From Flavobacteriaceae bacterium MAR_2009_75 (GTDB lineage Bacteria; Bacteroidota; Bacteroidia; Flavobacteriales; Flavobacteriaceae), in the NCBI GenBank assembly GCA_002813285.1, contig PHTZ01000001.1, forward strand, positions 3,161,501 to 3,225,500: a DNA stretch of 64,000 nucleotides, given 5' to 3'. Positions 33,494 to 43,387 of the stretch are shown here, one piece after another; positions within the stretch are counted from its first letter, which is position 1, and every line of letters starts with the position of its first letter. The position numbers and the translations under genes were made by a program. A model generated the notes under the pieces. It did no database searches, was not told the origin of the DNA, and was given only the letters and a program-made list of their open reading frames with translations.

Positions 33494-35584
33494 TTACTTG
33501 ACCAAATTGATCTCTACACGCCTGTTCTTCGCTCTGCCATCTTTGTACATGTTGGTAGCAATAGGTTTGGTCTCACCGTAACCAACAGCTGAAAGTCTAA
33601 AGGCGTCAACACCTTTTTCTACTAAGAAATCTTTTATCGAAAGCGCTCTGGCTTCCGATAATTTTTGATTGGTAGTTGCGCTACCAATGCTGTCGGTATG
33701 CCCTTCAACAGTGAATTTGGCATCGGGGTATTCATTTAAAATCTCCATGATATCTATTAGGGCCTCTGTTGATTCCACCTTAATTGTCGCCTTTCCGGAA
33801 TTGAACAAAATGGTCTTTGCATAGTCGTTCAATGACTTCTGCACTTCTTCGGTAACCTCTGGGCAACCTTTATTGGCGACCGTACCTACTTTATCTATGC
33901 ATTCATCGTCTTTGTCAAGAATTCCATCACCGTCGGTATCAAGCCAGGGGCAACCATTGTTTTCGATAGGTCCTGCTTCTTCTGGGCAGTTATCATCTTT
34001 GTCTAAAACCTCGTCGCCATCAGAATCTACCCAGGGGCAACCGTCGTTCGAAACCTCCCCAGCTTCTTCTGGGCATTGATCCTCATTATCTAAAACAGTA
34101 TCCCCATCGGTATCTGGCCATGGGCATCCATTGTTTTCAATCGGTCCGAAAGTTTCTGGGCATGCATCTTCTTTATTTACGATTCCATCTCCATCTTTAT
34201 CTTTAGGTTTTCCCTGATAAATCGGTATTTTCAAACCGGCATAGATATCGGCGGCTTTTGAGTTATCGCTAACCAGTAATGAAAGTACCGACCCTGAACC
34301 GATATATAACGGCCCTGCTCTTAAACCGGCTCCCCATTGGGCTCCTGAGCCTTGTACTACGCCTACAGGCATGTAAAAACTGAACCATTTGCTTTCAAAA
34401 CGAGGGGTAAGCGATACCGTATTGGCCATTCGGCTTACATTTGTTTTGGTTGCGGAACTTAAGGAAAGGTCTCCATTAAGGTTCAGATAAAATCTTTTAC
34501 TTAAATTATAGTCAATATTTAAATGTAGGGCTGTGGGCAGCATCCATTTTGAAGAGGCGCCAGAACCTGTTTGGGTATAGAGGTTTTCAAGAAGTTCTTC
34601 AATGGTCTCTTGGTCTTCAAAATCATCTTCATTGACAGTACCTGTGATATTATATATGTTTTCAGTGCCATTCTTATAGTTTATACTACCGATGTCGGTC
34701 AGAGAAAGTCCGACTTTTAACTTGTATTTATTCAGGTGCTTAAAAGTTTGACCGTTGGTCGAGTTGTAAGATGCGTAATCGGGTCTCCATTCATAAATAA
34801 AACCGAGATCGGCACCAAAACCTGTGGCTCCCTCAACGATTTCAAGTTCGAAATCATCAAAATCTTCGCTGATGTTTTGACTATGGCCATAGCTAACCTC
34901 ACCTTGAGAAGCAATACTGCCTGTAGTGTTACCGCCGCCAAGATCAGAGCCATCTGCATCGTAGGCAACATTTACATCGCTACCACTGGCATAGGCATTA
35001 CCGAGACCTTGTAGGTATTTTAACGAAAGCCCGCCCTTTAAAAAGTGTTGGTCTTTGTTCACTAGAACTGTGGCATAAGAAAGACCGATTTCTGCCCAAG
35101 CATTGGCAGTTAAATAAAAATCATCTTCGTTCACCAAAAAATCTTCACTTTCATCAAAACCGTTGGCTACGCTCTCATAGGTTTGACCATTTATTTTGTT
35201 GATGCCGTAACCTATTCTACCTCTGGTGAACAAGGCAATGGAGTTGGTCGGGTTTATATTGAACATGAATGAGGGCCCAAGAACATCGGCATTACCCAAT
35301 AGGTTGTTCTCGTTCTTTGCAGATTTATTTCCGTTTTCGTCAAAATCGAAGTCCGCATCAAGAACGTCTCCCAATTTTACTCCGTAATAATCATTACCGA
35401 AAAAAGCACTTGCTCCCGCAATATTGAAATCGGTCTTGAACCGTGAGTCTACAATATTTGCAGGGTTGCTGATAACGCCATGTACCCCACTATAGTTATC
35501 TGAAAGATACCCAATGTAAGATTGGGCCTTGATACCGCTTATCGCTAGTAAGAGCAATCCCCCGGTAATTATTGTTTTTTTCAT
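33494..35584 (-). CDS. OmpA-family outer-membrane protein with DUF5723 domain and TSP3 repeats
   Basis: 696 residues. Signal peptide to about residue 20 (SGIKAQ). An N-terminal beta-rich domain of about 430 residues resembles DUF5723 (SYIGYLSDNYSGVHGVISNPANI). Four thrombospondin type-3 calcium-binding repeats follow at about 455-565, each like DTDGDGILDKDDECI with a closing NNGCPW. The C-terminal OmpA-like peptidoglycan-binding domain has TVEGHTDSIGS and SEARALSIKDFLVEKGV, ending GRAKNRRVEINL. It should link the outer membrane to the cell wall. The repeats also make the DNA at 33870-34200 periodic. Monocistronic, divergent from the VUT transporter. Confidence 0.93.
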   Translation of the reverse strand: MKKTIITGGLLLLAISGIKAQSYIGYLSDNYSGVHGVISNPANIVDSRFKTDFNIAGASAFFGNDYYGVKLGDVLDADFDFDENGNKSAKNENNLLGNADVLGPSFMFNINPTNSIALFTRGRIGYGINKINGQTYESVANGFDESEDFLVNEDDFYLTANAWAEIGLSYATVLVNKDQHFLKGGLSLKYLQGLGNAYASGSDVNVAYDADGSDLGGGNTTGSIASQGEVSYGHSQNISEDFDDFELEIVEGATGFGADLGFIYEWRPDYASYNSTNGQTFKHLNKYKLKVGLSLTDIGSINYKNGTENIYNITGTVNEDDFEDQETIEELLENLYTQTGSGASSKWMLPTALHLNIDYNLSKRFYLNLNGDLSLSSATKTNVSRMANTVSLTPRFESKWFSFYMPVGVVQGSGAQWGAGLRAGPLYIGSGSVLSLLVSDNSKAADIYAGLKIPIYQGKPKDKDGDGIVNKEDACPETFGPIENNGCPWPDTDGDTVLDNEDQCPEEAGEVSNDGCPWVDSDGDEVLDKDDNCPEEAGPIENNGCPWLDTDGDGILDKDDECIDKVGTVANKGCPEVTEEVQKSLNDYAKTILFNSGKATIKVESTEALIDIMEILNEYPDAKFTVEGHTDSIGSATTNQKLSEARALSIKDFLVEKGVDAFRLSAVGYGETKPIATNMYKDGRAKNRRVEINLVK

Positions 35585-35602
35585 GCTTGGTAATTTTTAG
35601 GT

Positions 35603-35610
35603 TATTTTTG
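35603..35610 (+). promoter_or_regulatory. -7 promoter box upstream of the VUT-family transporter
   Basis: TATTTTTG matches the phylum -7 consensus about 70 bases before the ATG. No well-placed -33 TTG is visible (the nearest, 35587-35589, is only 13 bases away), so confidence is limited. Confidence 0.35.
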
Positions 35611-35680
35611 TTGTTTTGCAATAACGACCGTTCATCGGTTTAATTGCTCACTTTATAGATATTGATACAGAAAAAGGCCT

Positions 35681-36391
35681 ATGACAGTAAAAGATAAGCG
35701 GCTTGCTTACAAAATCTACTTATATCTGGGTGCTTTGTTCATTACGTCTTTAGTGGTTTCAAACCTTATTTTTCAGAAGTTTTTTTATTGGAATCCGTTC
35801 GGAGAGTTTACCATATATGGTGTTTCGCTCTTTGAAATAAGCGTTGGAATATTGCCTTACCCGATTACTTTTTTGATTACCGATTTAATTTCAGAGATAT
35901 ACGGTAGACAAAAGGCAAATCAGATTGTTACAGCGGGTATTTTTGCTTCCTTCTTTTCTATGGGCATCATTTTATTGGCCGAAATGGCTCCGGCCATCGA
36001 ATCATCACCGGTGAACGATGAAATCTTCACCAAGGTTTTCGCATTATCGCCAATTGCTGTACTTGCTTCGATGATAGCCTATCTTTTCGCCCAGTACATC
36101 GATATTGCTATTTATCATTTCTGGAAAAGGCTGACCCAGGGCAAATATCTATGGGTGCGTAATAATTTTTCGACATTTCTATCACAGTTCATAGATACCT
36201 TTACGGTGGTAGGGTTACTCTGTGTTTTTAAAGTGCTGCCTTGGGATTTGTTTTTCGGACTCGTGGTAAGTGGATTTATTTTTAAGATTTTTATAGCATT
36301 TATAGACACTCCTTTTCTCTATTTCTTCGTATATCTATTAAGAAAACGGTTCAAATTAGACATTGGCCAAGAAATTGAGCTCGATGTATAA
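35681..36391 (+). CDS. Queuosine precursor transporter, VUT/YhhQ family
   Basis: 236 residues with about six transmembrane helices. The family is recognised by LPYPITFLITDLISEIYGRQKANQIV near residues 65-90, AQYIDIAIYHFWKRLT, and the conserved NNFSTFLSQFIDTF. YhhQ-type proteins import the queuine precursors preQ0 or preQ1 for tRNA modification; substrate specificity is assigned by family only. Inner membrane. It stands alone, about 130 bp before the AsmA-like gene. Confidence 0.9.
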   Translation: MTVKDKRLAYKIYLYLGALFITSLVVSNLIFQKFFYWNPFGEFTIYGVSLFEISVGILPYPITFLITDLISEIYGRQKANQIVTAGIFASFFSMGIILLAEMAPAIESSPVNDEIFTKVFALSPIAVLASMIAYLFAQYIDIAIYHFWKRLTQGKYLWVRNNFSTFLSQFIDTFTVVGLLCVFKVLPWDLFFGLVVSGFIFKIFIAFIDTPFLYFFVYLLRKRFKLDIGQEIELDV

Positions 36392-36523
36392 TATCATTTA
36401 GATTTTAGAGTTGTATCGATACAATCAAGAAACTCTAGAAAAGAGCCAATTAGTAAAAAGAAATTTCGATATGTTGCCCTAATTTATTCAAGGGATGTAT
36501 TGAAATTCGAATCTGTTATTGAT

Positions 36524-39271
36524 ATGAAAAAGAGAATACTCAAGATTATAGGAATTGTTGTTTTGCTCATCGTCGGCATATTGATTGCGGCCCCCTTTTT
36601 TTTAGAGGCTAAGATTGGTGACCTTATTAAAAACAACGTGAACAACAATGTAAACGGAACCCTTGATTTTGCCGAGGCCGATTTAAGTCTTATCGCTAGT
36701 TTTCCAAATGCTGAGGTTAGTTTGAAAAAAGTTTCTTTAGTGAACAAGGCACCTTTTGAAGGTGATACTCTGTTCGCTTCAAATGAGCTCGCGCTAAAGA
36801 TGGGTCTAGGTGAACTGTTTAAAGGGGCAGGAGAACCTATAGGAATCAAAAGTCTTATTGTTGATGGTGCTCTGTTGAACATGACTATTGATGAAGAAGA
36901 GAATGCCAGCTTTGATATTGCTAAAGAAGATGCATCGGCTACGGAGACAACTACGACCAGTGATGCGACAGACGGCTTTAGTTTCGATCTAGAATCTTAT
37001 GAGATTACCAATGCAAGAATAATCTATGACGACCGTTCGACCGGTATGCGACTTGAAATTATTGATATGCAACATAAGGGTGCCGGTGACCTTTCTCTAT
37101 CGAAATCGGAACTTCAGACCCAGACCGATGCCATGGTTTCTTTTGAGATGGATAGTACCAACTACCTGAATAAAAATAAGATTAAACTCGATGCGCTTAT
37201 TGGTATCGACTTAAATGAGAACAAATACTCTTTTTTGAAAAACGAGGCTTTTGTAAACCAACTTCCTTTGGTTTTTGACGGATTTATTAAAGTGAATGAA
37301 ACCAATCAAGAAATTGATATAAGCTTTAAAACCCCTTCTTCCGATTTCAAGAATTTCTTAGCGGTAATACCTGAAACCTATTCTAAAAATATTGAAGACG
37401 TTAAGACCACAGGAAATTTTGTGGTCGAAGGTGAATTCAACGGTATTGTAGACGAAGAGCACATTCCTAAATTCAATATTAAGATAAACTCAGAGAATGC
37501 TTCATTCAAATACCCCGACTTGCCAAAATCAGTAAGAAATGTATTTATAGATACGGAAATCAACAATACATCGGGTATCGTTGAAGATACTCAGATAAAC
37601 ATAGATCGGCTGTCTTTTATGATCGATGAAGACAAGTTCAATATGAATGCAAAAATTACCGAATTAATGGGTAATACAAAGGTCAATGCCCATATAGACG
37701 GTAAAATGAATCTGGCGAATATTGAGAAAGCATATCCTGTGCCGGCCGATTTAGATTTAAAAGGTCTGTTGATAGCAGATGTAAGTACATCGTTTGATAT
37801 GGCATCCATCGAAAAGGAGCAATATGCTAATACTACAACTAACGGTAAATTAAGTGTTACCGATTTTGAGTATAGTTCAGAGGAAATTCCGAATCCGGTG
37901 AAATTGAAAACTGCAAGTTTGACCTTTAATCCAAAAACAGTAAGCTTAAACGAACTGAGCGGAACCACAGGTCAAACCGATTTCAATGCCAAGGGAACTA
38001 TAAATAACCTTTTAGGCTTTATGTTCAACGATGAAGAGGTAGAGGGTAATTTTGATTTGAATTCTAACACCTTCGCTCTCAGTGATTTTATGGTAGAAGA
38101 AGCGGAAGTTAAGACCAATGATTCTGCAAAGGAACAAGAGAGTGCTACCACATCGACTACGGAAGAAAAAATTAAGATTCCGTCTTTCTTAGATGCAACT
38201 ATTAATGTATCTGCCAATACTGTTTTATACGACAACCTTACTCTAAAAGATGTTAAGGGTACCCTTCGCATAAAAGATGAAAAAGCCACTCTGTCAAATA
38301 TGACATCATCTATATTCGATGGAAAAATGGCATTTAATGGTGAGGTTTCCACTAAAAATGAAACTCCGACTTTCGCCATGAAGCTTGATATGGATAAGCT
38401 GGAAATCGGAGAAACCTTTCAGTCACTTGACCTGTTCAAGTCAATTGCGCCCATCGCTAACATTTTGAAAGGAAAACTAGATTCCGACATTGCCCTTTCA
38501 GGAAATTTAACCGATGACCTATTACCTGATTTGCTAACCTTAAGCGGTGATATATTGGCGAATGTAATGACTCGCGAAATTAATGCCGAGGAAGCCCCTC
38601 TACTTTCCGCTTTAGATGGAAAATTAGACTTTATAGATTTGCAAAAATTGAATCTAGACGACCTGAAAACCAAATTGTCTTTTGAGAATGGTTTGGTAAG
38701 TGTGAAGCCCTTTACACTCAATTATAAAGACATAGCCATCAATGTAGACGGTAACCATACTTTTGATAAGAAATTGAATTATAAGGCTACAATGCAAGTG
38801 CCCGCCAAATATTTGGGTGCAGAGGTGAACAAATTGATTGCGCAAATTGATGATAACAGTCTTGAGGATCTCACCATACCGGTCGCAGCAAATATTGGGG
38901 GCAATTATACCAGCCCTAATGTGACTACAGATTTGACCGCAGGTATAAAATCGCTGACTAGTCAGTTGATAGAGATTCAAAAACAGAAACTCATAAATAA
39001 GGGTAAGGACAAGGCCAAAGATTTAATAGGTGACGTACTGAACAAAAATAAAGATGCATCCGATTCGACGAAAACCGATGCTACTAAAGAAAATGTGAAA
39101 AATGTTATTGGTGGACTTTTAGGTGGAAAACAAAAAGATACGACTCAAACCAACGCCGATAGCGTTGCTCCTAAAAAAGATGAAGATGTCGTAAAAGAGA
39201 AAGCCAAGAATATTCTTGGAGGCCTATTGGGCGGCAAGAAGAAGTCTAGTGATAGCGACTCGGGCAATTAA
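36524..39271 (+). CDS. Large AsmA-like envelope protein
   Basis: ATG 36524 (MKKRILKIIGIVVLLIVG) gives one N-terminal transmembrane anchor; an in-frame TTG at 36500 is less likely. 915 residues. The periplasmic part has the long repeating beta pattern of the AsmA family: an N-terminal AsmA domain (SFPNAEVSLKKVSLVNKAPF) and a C-terminal AsmA_2-like domain ending near VPVAANIGGNYTSPNV. AsmA relatives are bridge-like proteins thought to carry phospholipids between membranes. The last 90 residues are unlike the rest: Lys/Asp-rich with repeats of the form K-x-IGGLLGGK. The stop shares the bases TTAA with the stop of the convergent aminotransferase. Confidence 0.9.
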   Translation: MKKRILKIIGIVVLLIVGILIAAPFFLEAKIGDLIKNNVNNNVNGTLDFAEADLSLIASFPNAEVSLKKVSLVNKAPFEGDTLFASNELALKMGLGELFKGAGEPIGIKSLIVDGALLNMTIDEEENASFDIAKEDASATETTTTSDATDGFSFDLESYEITNARIIYDDRSTGMRLEIIDMQHKGAGDLSLSKSELQTQTDAMVSFEMDSTNYLNKNKIKLDALIGIDLNENKYSFLKNEAFVNQLPLVFDGFIKVNETNQEIDISFKTPSSDFKNFLAVIPETYSKNIEDVKTTGNFVVEGEFNGIVDEEHIPKFNIKINSENASFKYPDLPKSVRNVFIDTEINNTSGIVEDTQINIDRLSFMIDEDKFNMNAKITELMGNTKVNAHIDGKMNLANIEKAYPVPADLDLKGLLIADVSTSFDMASIEKEQYANTTTNGKLSVTDFEYSSEEIPNPVKLKTASLTFNPKTVSLNELSGTTGQTDFNAKGTINNLLGFMFNDEEVEGNFDLNSNTFALSDFMVEEAEVKTNDSAKEQESATTSTTEEKIKIPSFLDATINVSANTVLYDNLTLKDVKGTLRIKDEKATLSNMTSSIFDGKMAFNGEVSTKNETPTFAMKLDMDKLEIGETFQSLDLFKSIAPIANILKGKLDSDIALSGNLTDDLLPDLLTLSGDILANVMTREINAEEAPLLSALDGKLDFIDLQKLNLDDLKTKLSFENGLVSVKPFTLNYKDIAINVDGNHTFDKKLNYKATMQVPAKYLGAEVNKLIAQIDDNSLEDLTIPVAANIGGNYTSPNVTTDLTAGIKSLTSQLIEIQKQKLINKGKDKAKDLIGDVLNKNKDASDSTKTDATKENVKNVIGGLLGGKQKDTTQTNADSVAPKKDEDVVKEKAKNILGGLLGGKKKSSDSDSGN

Positions 39272-40533
39272 GCCCTGGCGGCAATTGTTTTCAAGGCTTT
39301 TATAAATTCGTCAAGTTCTTCGGTCGTGGTAAAAACATTAGGGCTCACTCGACAACCGTGTACGTTGGCCCCATGAATGGCAACAGTAAAAATTTTAAAT
39401 TCGTTCAAGAGAGTATCTGCCAATTCTTGCGGTTCTAAGTGTGCCATGCCTACGTTGGCAATACCACAACTTCTTGTTTTATCGATTGGCGTGTTTACGA
39501 TTACACCGCTAATATTGCGAACGGTATCGGTCCAATAGTGTTGAAGGAAGCGTAATCGATTTTCTTTACGTTCGACACCAATTTCTTCATGATAGTCGAT
39601 AGCATCATTAATGGTTAAATCTGTATATACCGGATGCGTTCCGGTATGGTTCAGCCGAGCGATATCGTTGGGTTCTCTGTGATGATCGGCTAGCAATGGC
39701 CAAATTTTCCGAATCTTTTTCTTAGATACATATAGAAATCCTGCCCCTAGTGGGGTCGCAAGCCACTTGTGAAGGCTGGTGCCATAATAATCACAGTCAA
39801 GTTCTTCAATATTAACATCAAAATGACCTATACAGTGAGCACCATCTACAAGAACTTCAACACCATACCGGTGGGCCATCTCACATATTTTTTTAATTGG
39901 TAGGATATGCCCCGTGATATTAATCATATGACTTATGAAAAGAAGTTTGGTCTTTGGGGTAATTTGGTTTTCGTAAAGTTGAACAATCTCCTCGTCTGAT
40001 TCGGGGTGATTGGGTACTGAAACCACTTTATTGACGATGTGATATCTTCTAGCGGCCAATTTGAACTGGTCTAACATAGAGCTATAATCTTGTTCTGCCA
40101 TAATGGCTTCGTCATCCTCTTGCCAAGGGTAACCGGTAATCACCATATCTAAAGATTCTGTGGCATTTCTTGTAATGATTAGTTCTTCTGGGGAACAATT
40201 CACCAATTTCGCTAATCGGGCAGCTGCAGCTTTTTTGTTGTCCCATTGTACTGTACGCATGTAGTAAGCGCCCTCAAAGTTTACCATTTTAATATGTTCT
40301 TCGAGCTTTTGTCTGGTAGGTATTGGAATTATATTGTAATATCCGCTTTCAAGGTTTATGTAATCAGGCTTTATATCGTAATCAGCTCTAATCTTCAGCC
40401 AAAAATCATCCGTTTCAACACATGGTTGTTTGCCATTTATAGTCAATCTAGATTGACTATAGCTCAAGTGAGGTGTAAATGGTGATGCCAGAGCTAATTG
40501 TCCCAGTCTTTTGATGAAGGTGCGTTTTTGCAT
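39268..40533 (-). CDS. Exported class V aminotransferase-fold PLP enzyme (isopenicillin N epimerase-like)
   Basis: 421 residues. The N-terminus has a Tat-like signal (KRTFIKRLGQLALASPF) with Lys-Arg in place of Arg-Arg, cleaved perhaps near SYSQ. The body is a fold-type I PLP enzyme of class V: NATESLDMVITG, VDGAH with Asp230, and the Schiff-base Lys256 in GTSLHKWLATPLGAGFLYV. Relatives include isopenicillin N epimerases and cysteine desulfurase-like enzymes; the reaction here is unknown. Tat export would fit a protein that folds with PLP in the cytoplasm. It is convergent with the AsmA-like gene (stops overlap by four bases). Confidence 0.88.
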   Translation of the reverse strand: MQKRTFIKRLGQLALASPFTPHLSYSQSRLTINGKQPCVETDDFWLKIRADYDIKPDYINLESGYYNIIPIPTRQKLEEHIKMVNFEGAYYMRTVQWDNKKAAAARLAKLVNCSPEELIITRNATESLDMVITGYPWQEDDEAIMAEQDYSSMLDQFKLAARRYHIVNKVVSVPNHPESDEEIVQLYENQITPKTKLLFISHMINITGHILPIKKICEMAHRYGVEVLVDGAHCIGHFDVNIEELDCDYYGTSLHKWLATPLGAGFLYVSKKKIRKIWPLLADHHREPNDIARLNHTGTHPVYTDLTINDAIDYHEEIGVERKENRLRFLQHYWTDTVRNISGVIVNTPIDKTRSCGIANVGMAHLEPQELADTLLNEFKIFTVAIHGANVHGCRVSPNVFTTTEELDEFIKALKTIAARA

Positions 40534-40703
40534 GATAGATGATTTTGCACCTTGAAGTTATAGCATATATCTCTAAATAGTACCGTACTCAATGTCTTTT
40601 AGCTATTTCTTAAAATAGAGGAGTACAATATCAGATTTGGCAAAAAATGACCTTACGAGTAAACAAAAGCTTAAAAACTGTAGGGAAGAGCTTCAGTAGG
40701 AAG

Positions 40704-41396
40704 TTATTTTTGCTTTCGCTTTTTGTCCCACCAAATATAACCAAGAAAAATGGCTAGACTGATAAGGGAACCCCAAAGTAATCCGGTTTTAAGGTTGTCG
40801 GTACTTTTTCCTAAAATAGCGATGAATAGCGTAAGTGGAGTTATACCAACTAAGGTCGCTCCAATAAATTTCCAATAGCCCATGTTTAAAATACCACCAA
40901 CGAAACTGATGGCATCGTTCGATAAAAAGGGGTTGAGGCGGGTTATAATTACGGCCCAAAAACCATAATCATCTAAAAAATCTTCTACTTTCTTTTCTGT
41001 TTTACGGCCGATAATCTTTTCAACCCGGCCTTGGCCTAAAAATTTACCGATTATATACCCAACACTAGATGCACAAAACACAGAAGCAAGTACTATGAGA
41101 CTGCCCCAAACAGGTCCATATGCGACTATCGAAACTACCATCAGCATAATAGTCGGTACAATGATTAAAAACATTTGTGCAATCATTGAAAAGATGAGTA
41201 CTATTGGCCCCCATGCCCCGAACTGTTTTACCCAATTCTTGGTTTTTTCTTGTTCGCCGCTCGTTAAAACAGACCAAGCTTCGTTGAAAAAGTTTTCCAC
41301 AGACGGAATCAAAAAATAAGAGAGCACAAGCGATGCAAGTAATACTATAGATACTATCAGCGGCCATCTACTCTTTTGTGCATCATTATCGCCCAT
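40704..41396 (-). CDS. TVP38/TMEM64-family membrane protein
   Basis: 230 residues, with five or six hydrophobic helices. The family (SNARE-associated Golgi/VTT domain) is seen in GPIVLIFSMIAQMFLIIVPTIMLMV, YGPVWGSLIVLASVFCASSVGYIIGKFLG and the signature FLDDYGFWAVIITRLNPFLSNDAISFVGGILNMGYWKF. Related DedA/VTT proteins are lipid scramblases or transporters; the exact role is not known. Inner membrane. It lies 11 bases after the CurA-like reductase gene, so they are likely co-transcribed. Confidence 0.9.
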   Translation of the reverse strand: MGDNDAQKSRWPLIVSIVLLASLVLSYFLIPSVENFFNEAWSVLTSGEQEKTKNWVKQFGAWGPIVLIFSMIAQMFLIIVPTIMLMVVSIVAYGPVWGSLIVLASVFCASSVGYIIGKFLGQGRVEKIIGRKTEKKVEDFLDDYGFWAVIITRLNPFLSNDAISFVGGILNMGYWKFIGATLVGITPLTLFIAILGKSTDNLKTGLLWGSLISLAIFLGYIWWDKKRKQK

Positions 41397-41407
41397 ATAT
41401 CGATAAG

Positions 41408-42403
41408 CTATATTTTAACAACCATTTTTCCCTTGTTCTTCCCTTCGAACAGGTCTAAGAAGGCTTGTGGAATATTCTTAAAGCCTTCTACAATCGTTTC
41501 TTCATAGGTGATTTTATCTTCTTGAAGCCATTGTACCAATTGCTGAATTGCAGGGCCGAATTCCTTTGCGTGGTCCCTTACCAGAAAGCCTTGCATAAGC
41601 ACCGTTTTCTTTACTAAGATACCTTCGTGGCGAGGGCCTTGCGGAGTCTCTTTTTCATTGTACAAAGAGATGGCGCCACAGTTGATTACCCTTCCGTTTT
41701 TATTAATGTTATTTAGAGCTGCATCTAGTATTTCTCCTCCCACATTATCATAATAAACATCTACACCATCAGGGCAGGCTTTGGCTACTGCTTCTTGCAT
41801 GTTCTCGGTACTCTTATAGTTGATGCCCTCGTCAAATCCGAATTTGTCTTTCATCAAACTTAATTTTTCATCGCTACCCGCAATACCTACTACACGACAT
41901 CCTTTTATTTTTCCTATCTGACCGACCGTACTACCCACTGCTCCAGATGCGCCTGAGACTAATAAAGTTTCTCCCGATTTGAGGTCGGCGATTTTATCTA
42001 GACTTATATAAGCTGTGAGCCCCGTCAATCCTAAAATGCCCAAATAAGCCGAAAGCGGTGCTTGTTCAGGATCTACTTTGTTCAATCCGTTACCGGTCGA
42101 TGTTTGAAACTCCTTCCATTTAAGCATTCCAAAAACAAATTCACCTTTATCAAAATTTGAATTGTTTGACTCTATAACCTTTGCAACAACAGTAGACTCC
42201 ATAGGTTCGTTTAATTCAAAAGGGGCAATATAAGATTCTACATCTCTCATACGTCCTCTTAAGTAAGGGTCGACAGATATGTATTTTGCTTCGAGAAGAA
42301 TTTCACCCTCACTTGGTTGCGGGCGTTCTTCTTCTCCAAATTCAAAATCGCTTAGTTGTGGTTTACCTTCGGGTCTGTTTGCTAGTTTTATAACGTTGTT
42401 CAT
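41408..42403 (-). CDS. Zinc-independent MDR reductase, CurA / leukotriene B4 12-hydroxydehydrogenase type
   Basis: 331 residues. Family features are VDPYLRGRMRD near the N-terminus, LGLTGLTAYISL, and the NADPH-binding SGASGAVGSTVGQIGKI followed by GIAGSDEK. The catalytic zinc ligands of alcohol dehydrogenases are absent, as expected. It should reduce alpha,beta-unsaturated ketones or aldehydes with NADPH, often as a detoxification step. Cytoplasmic. It is followed after 11 bases by the TVP38-family gene. Confidence 0.93.
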   Translation of the reverse strand: MNNVIKLANRPEGKPQLSDFEFGEEERPQPSEGEILLEAKYISVDPYLRGRMRDVESYIAPFELNEPMESTVVAKVIESNNSNFDKGEFVFGMLKWKEFQTSTGNGLNKVDPEQAPLSAYLGILGLTGLTAYISLDKIADLKSGETLLVSGASGAVGSTVGQIGKIKGCRVVGIAGSDEKLSLMKDKFGFDEGINYKSTENMQEAVAKACPDGVDVYYDNVGGEILDAALNNINKNGRVINCGAISLYNEKETPQGPRHEGILVKKTVLMQGFLVRDHAKEFGPAIQQLVQWLQEDKITYEETIVEGFKNIPQAFLDLFEGKNKGKMVVKI

Positions 42404-42526
42404 TGCAGTAGTTTTGGGTTAAAAATCAATAAATGGCAAGATAATAGGTGCTCTAGATTTACCTTAATTCGATACGCTCTCTTTTTGCCCGTATCGCTCA
42501 ATAACGAAACTTCATTAAGATATAAA

Positions 42527-43321
42527 TTACTGTATGTTTAGGGATATATAGAGCCCTTCATTGCCCCGAACATTAAAAACTGTATTGTCTTCGAAAATAA
42601 AATATTGTCCTTTGATACCTTTTAATTTTCCGGAATAGGTCGGAGTCTTACTTAGATTTAGACTTTTGACCTTTAATGGATATTGCAATACAGGAAAGTC
42701 AAGATTGGTTTCTGTATTCGACGCAATAAAATATTCTTCAGCTTCTTTAGGAATGAAAGTCTTTAGCTTATTACGCCAAGCGACCAAATTTTCATCTTTA
42801 ACCTCGTTCGTAAGCATTTTGCGCCAATTCGTCTTATCGCCTACATGGTCTTTTAAAGCGACCTCGGTGATACCTGCTAAATAGCGATTCGGAACCTCTA
42901 CAATTTCAATAGCTTCATGAGCACCTTGGTCAATCCACCGCGTGGGTACTTGGCCTTTTCTGGTTACGCCTACCTTTATATTACTCGAGTTTGCCAAGTA
43001 TACGATGTGTGGCTGCAATTGAACCTTTTTCTCAAATTCTAAATCACGATCTTCTTTGTCTAAATGTGCAGTGCTGAGCTCAGGTCGCATAATCCAATCA
43101 CCTGCCGAAGGAATTTCGAAAAAGCAGTTTTTGCAGAAGCCTTGGCGATAAATGGGTCGGTCTTGTCCGCAATTGAGGCACTGAAATTTTTTGAAACTGA
43201 TATGCAAGTCTTTGTCCAATACCTGATTGACATTCAAGAAATCGTTCTCGAACACCATATAATATTGAATAGGACTACCTATCTCAGTTTGCATTTTTCG
43301 TAATACCCCTTCGTATTGCAT
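42527..43321 (-). CDS. DUF2797 family protein with zinc-ribbon and GIY-YIG-like region
   Basis: 264 residues. A Cys4 zinc-binding motif C-x2-C-x12-C-x2-C is visible at about residues 49-68 (CLNCGQDRPIYRQGFCKNC). A central region (PHIVYLANSSNIKVGVTRKGQVPTRWIDQGA) matches the GIY-YIG-like core described for DUF2797. Function is not known; a nucleic acid role is plausible. The gene is divergent from the GH3 gene, with 66 bp between the starts. Confidence 0.85.
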   Translation of the reverse strand: MQYEGVLRKMQTEIGSPIQYYMVFENDFLNVNQVLDKDLHISFKKFQCLNCGQDRPIYRQGFCKNCFFEIPSAGDWIMRPELSTAHLDKEDRDLEFEKKVQLQPHIVYLANSSNIKVGVTRKGQVPTRWIDQGAHEAIEIVEVPNRYLAGITEVALKDHVGDKTNWRKMLTNEVKDENLVAWRNKLKTFIPKEAEEYFIASNTETNLDFPVLQYPLKVKSLNLSKTPTYSGKLKGIKGQYFIFEDNTVFNVRGNEGLYISLNIQ

Positions 43322-43387
43322 AAAAGATAATTGATTTGAAAATGATAAGTATTAAAGCTATTTTTAGCGGGTTAAATATACCCAAAA

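Noticed and set aside
33870-34200. Regularly spaced DNA repeats resembling a CRISPR array
   Set aside because: They lie in frame inside the OmpA-family gene and encode thrombospondin type-3 repeats; the spacers are not unique and no cas genes are near.
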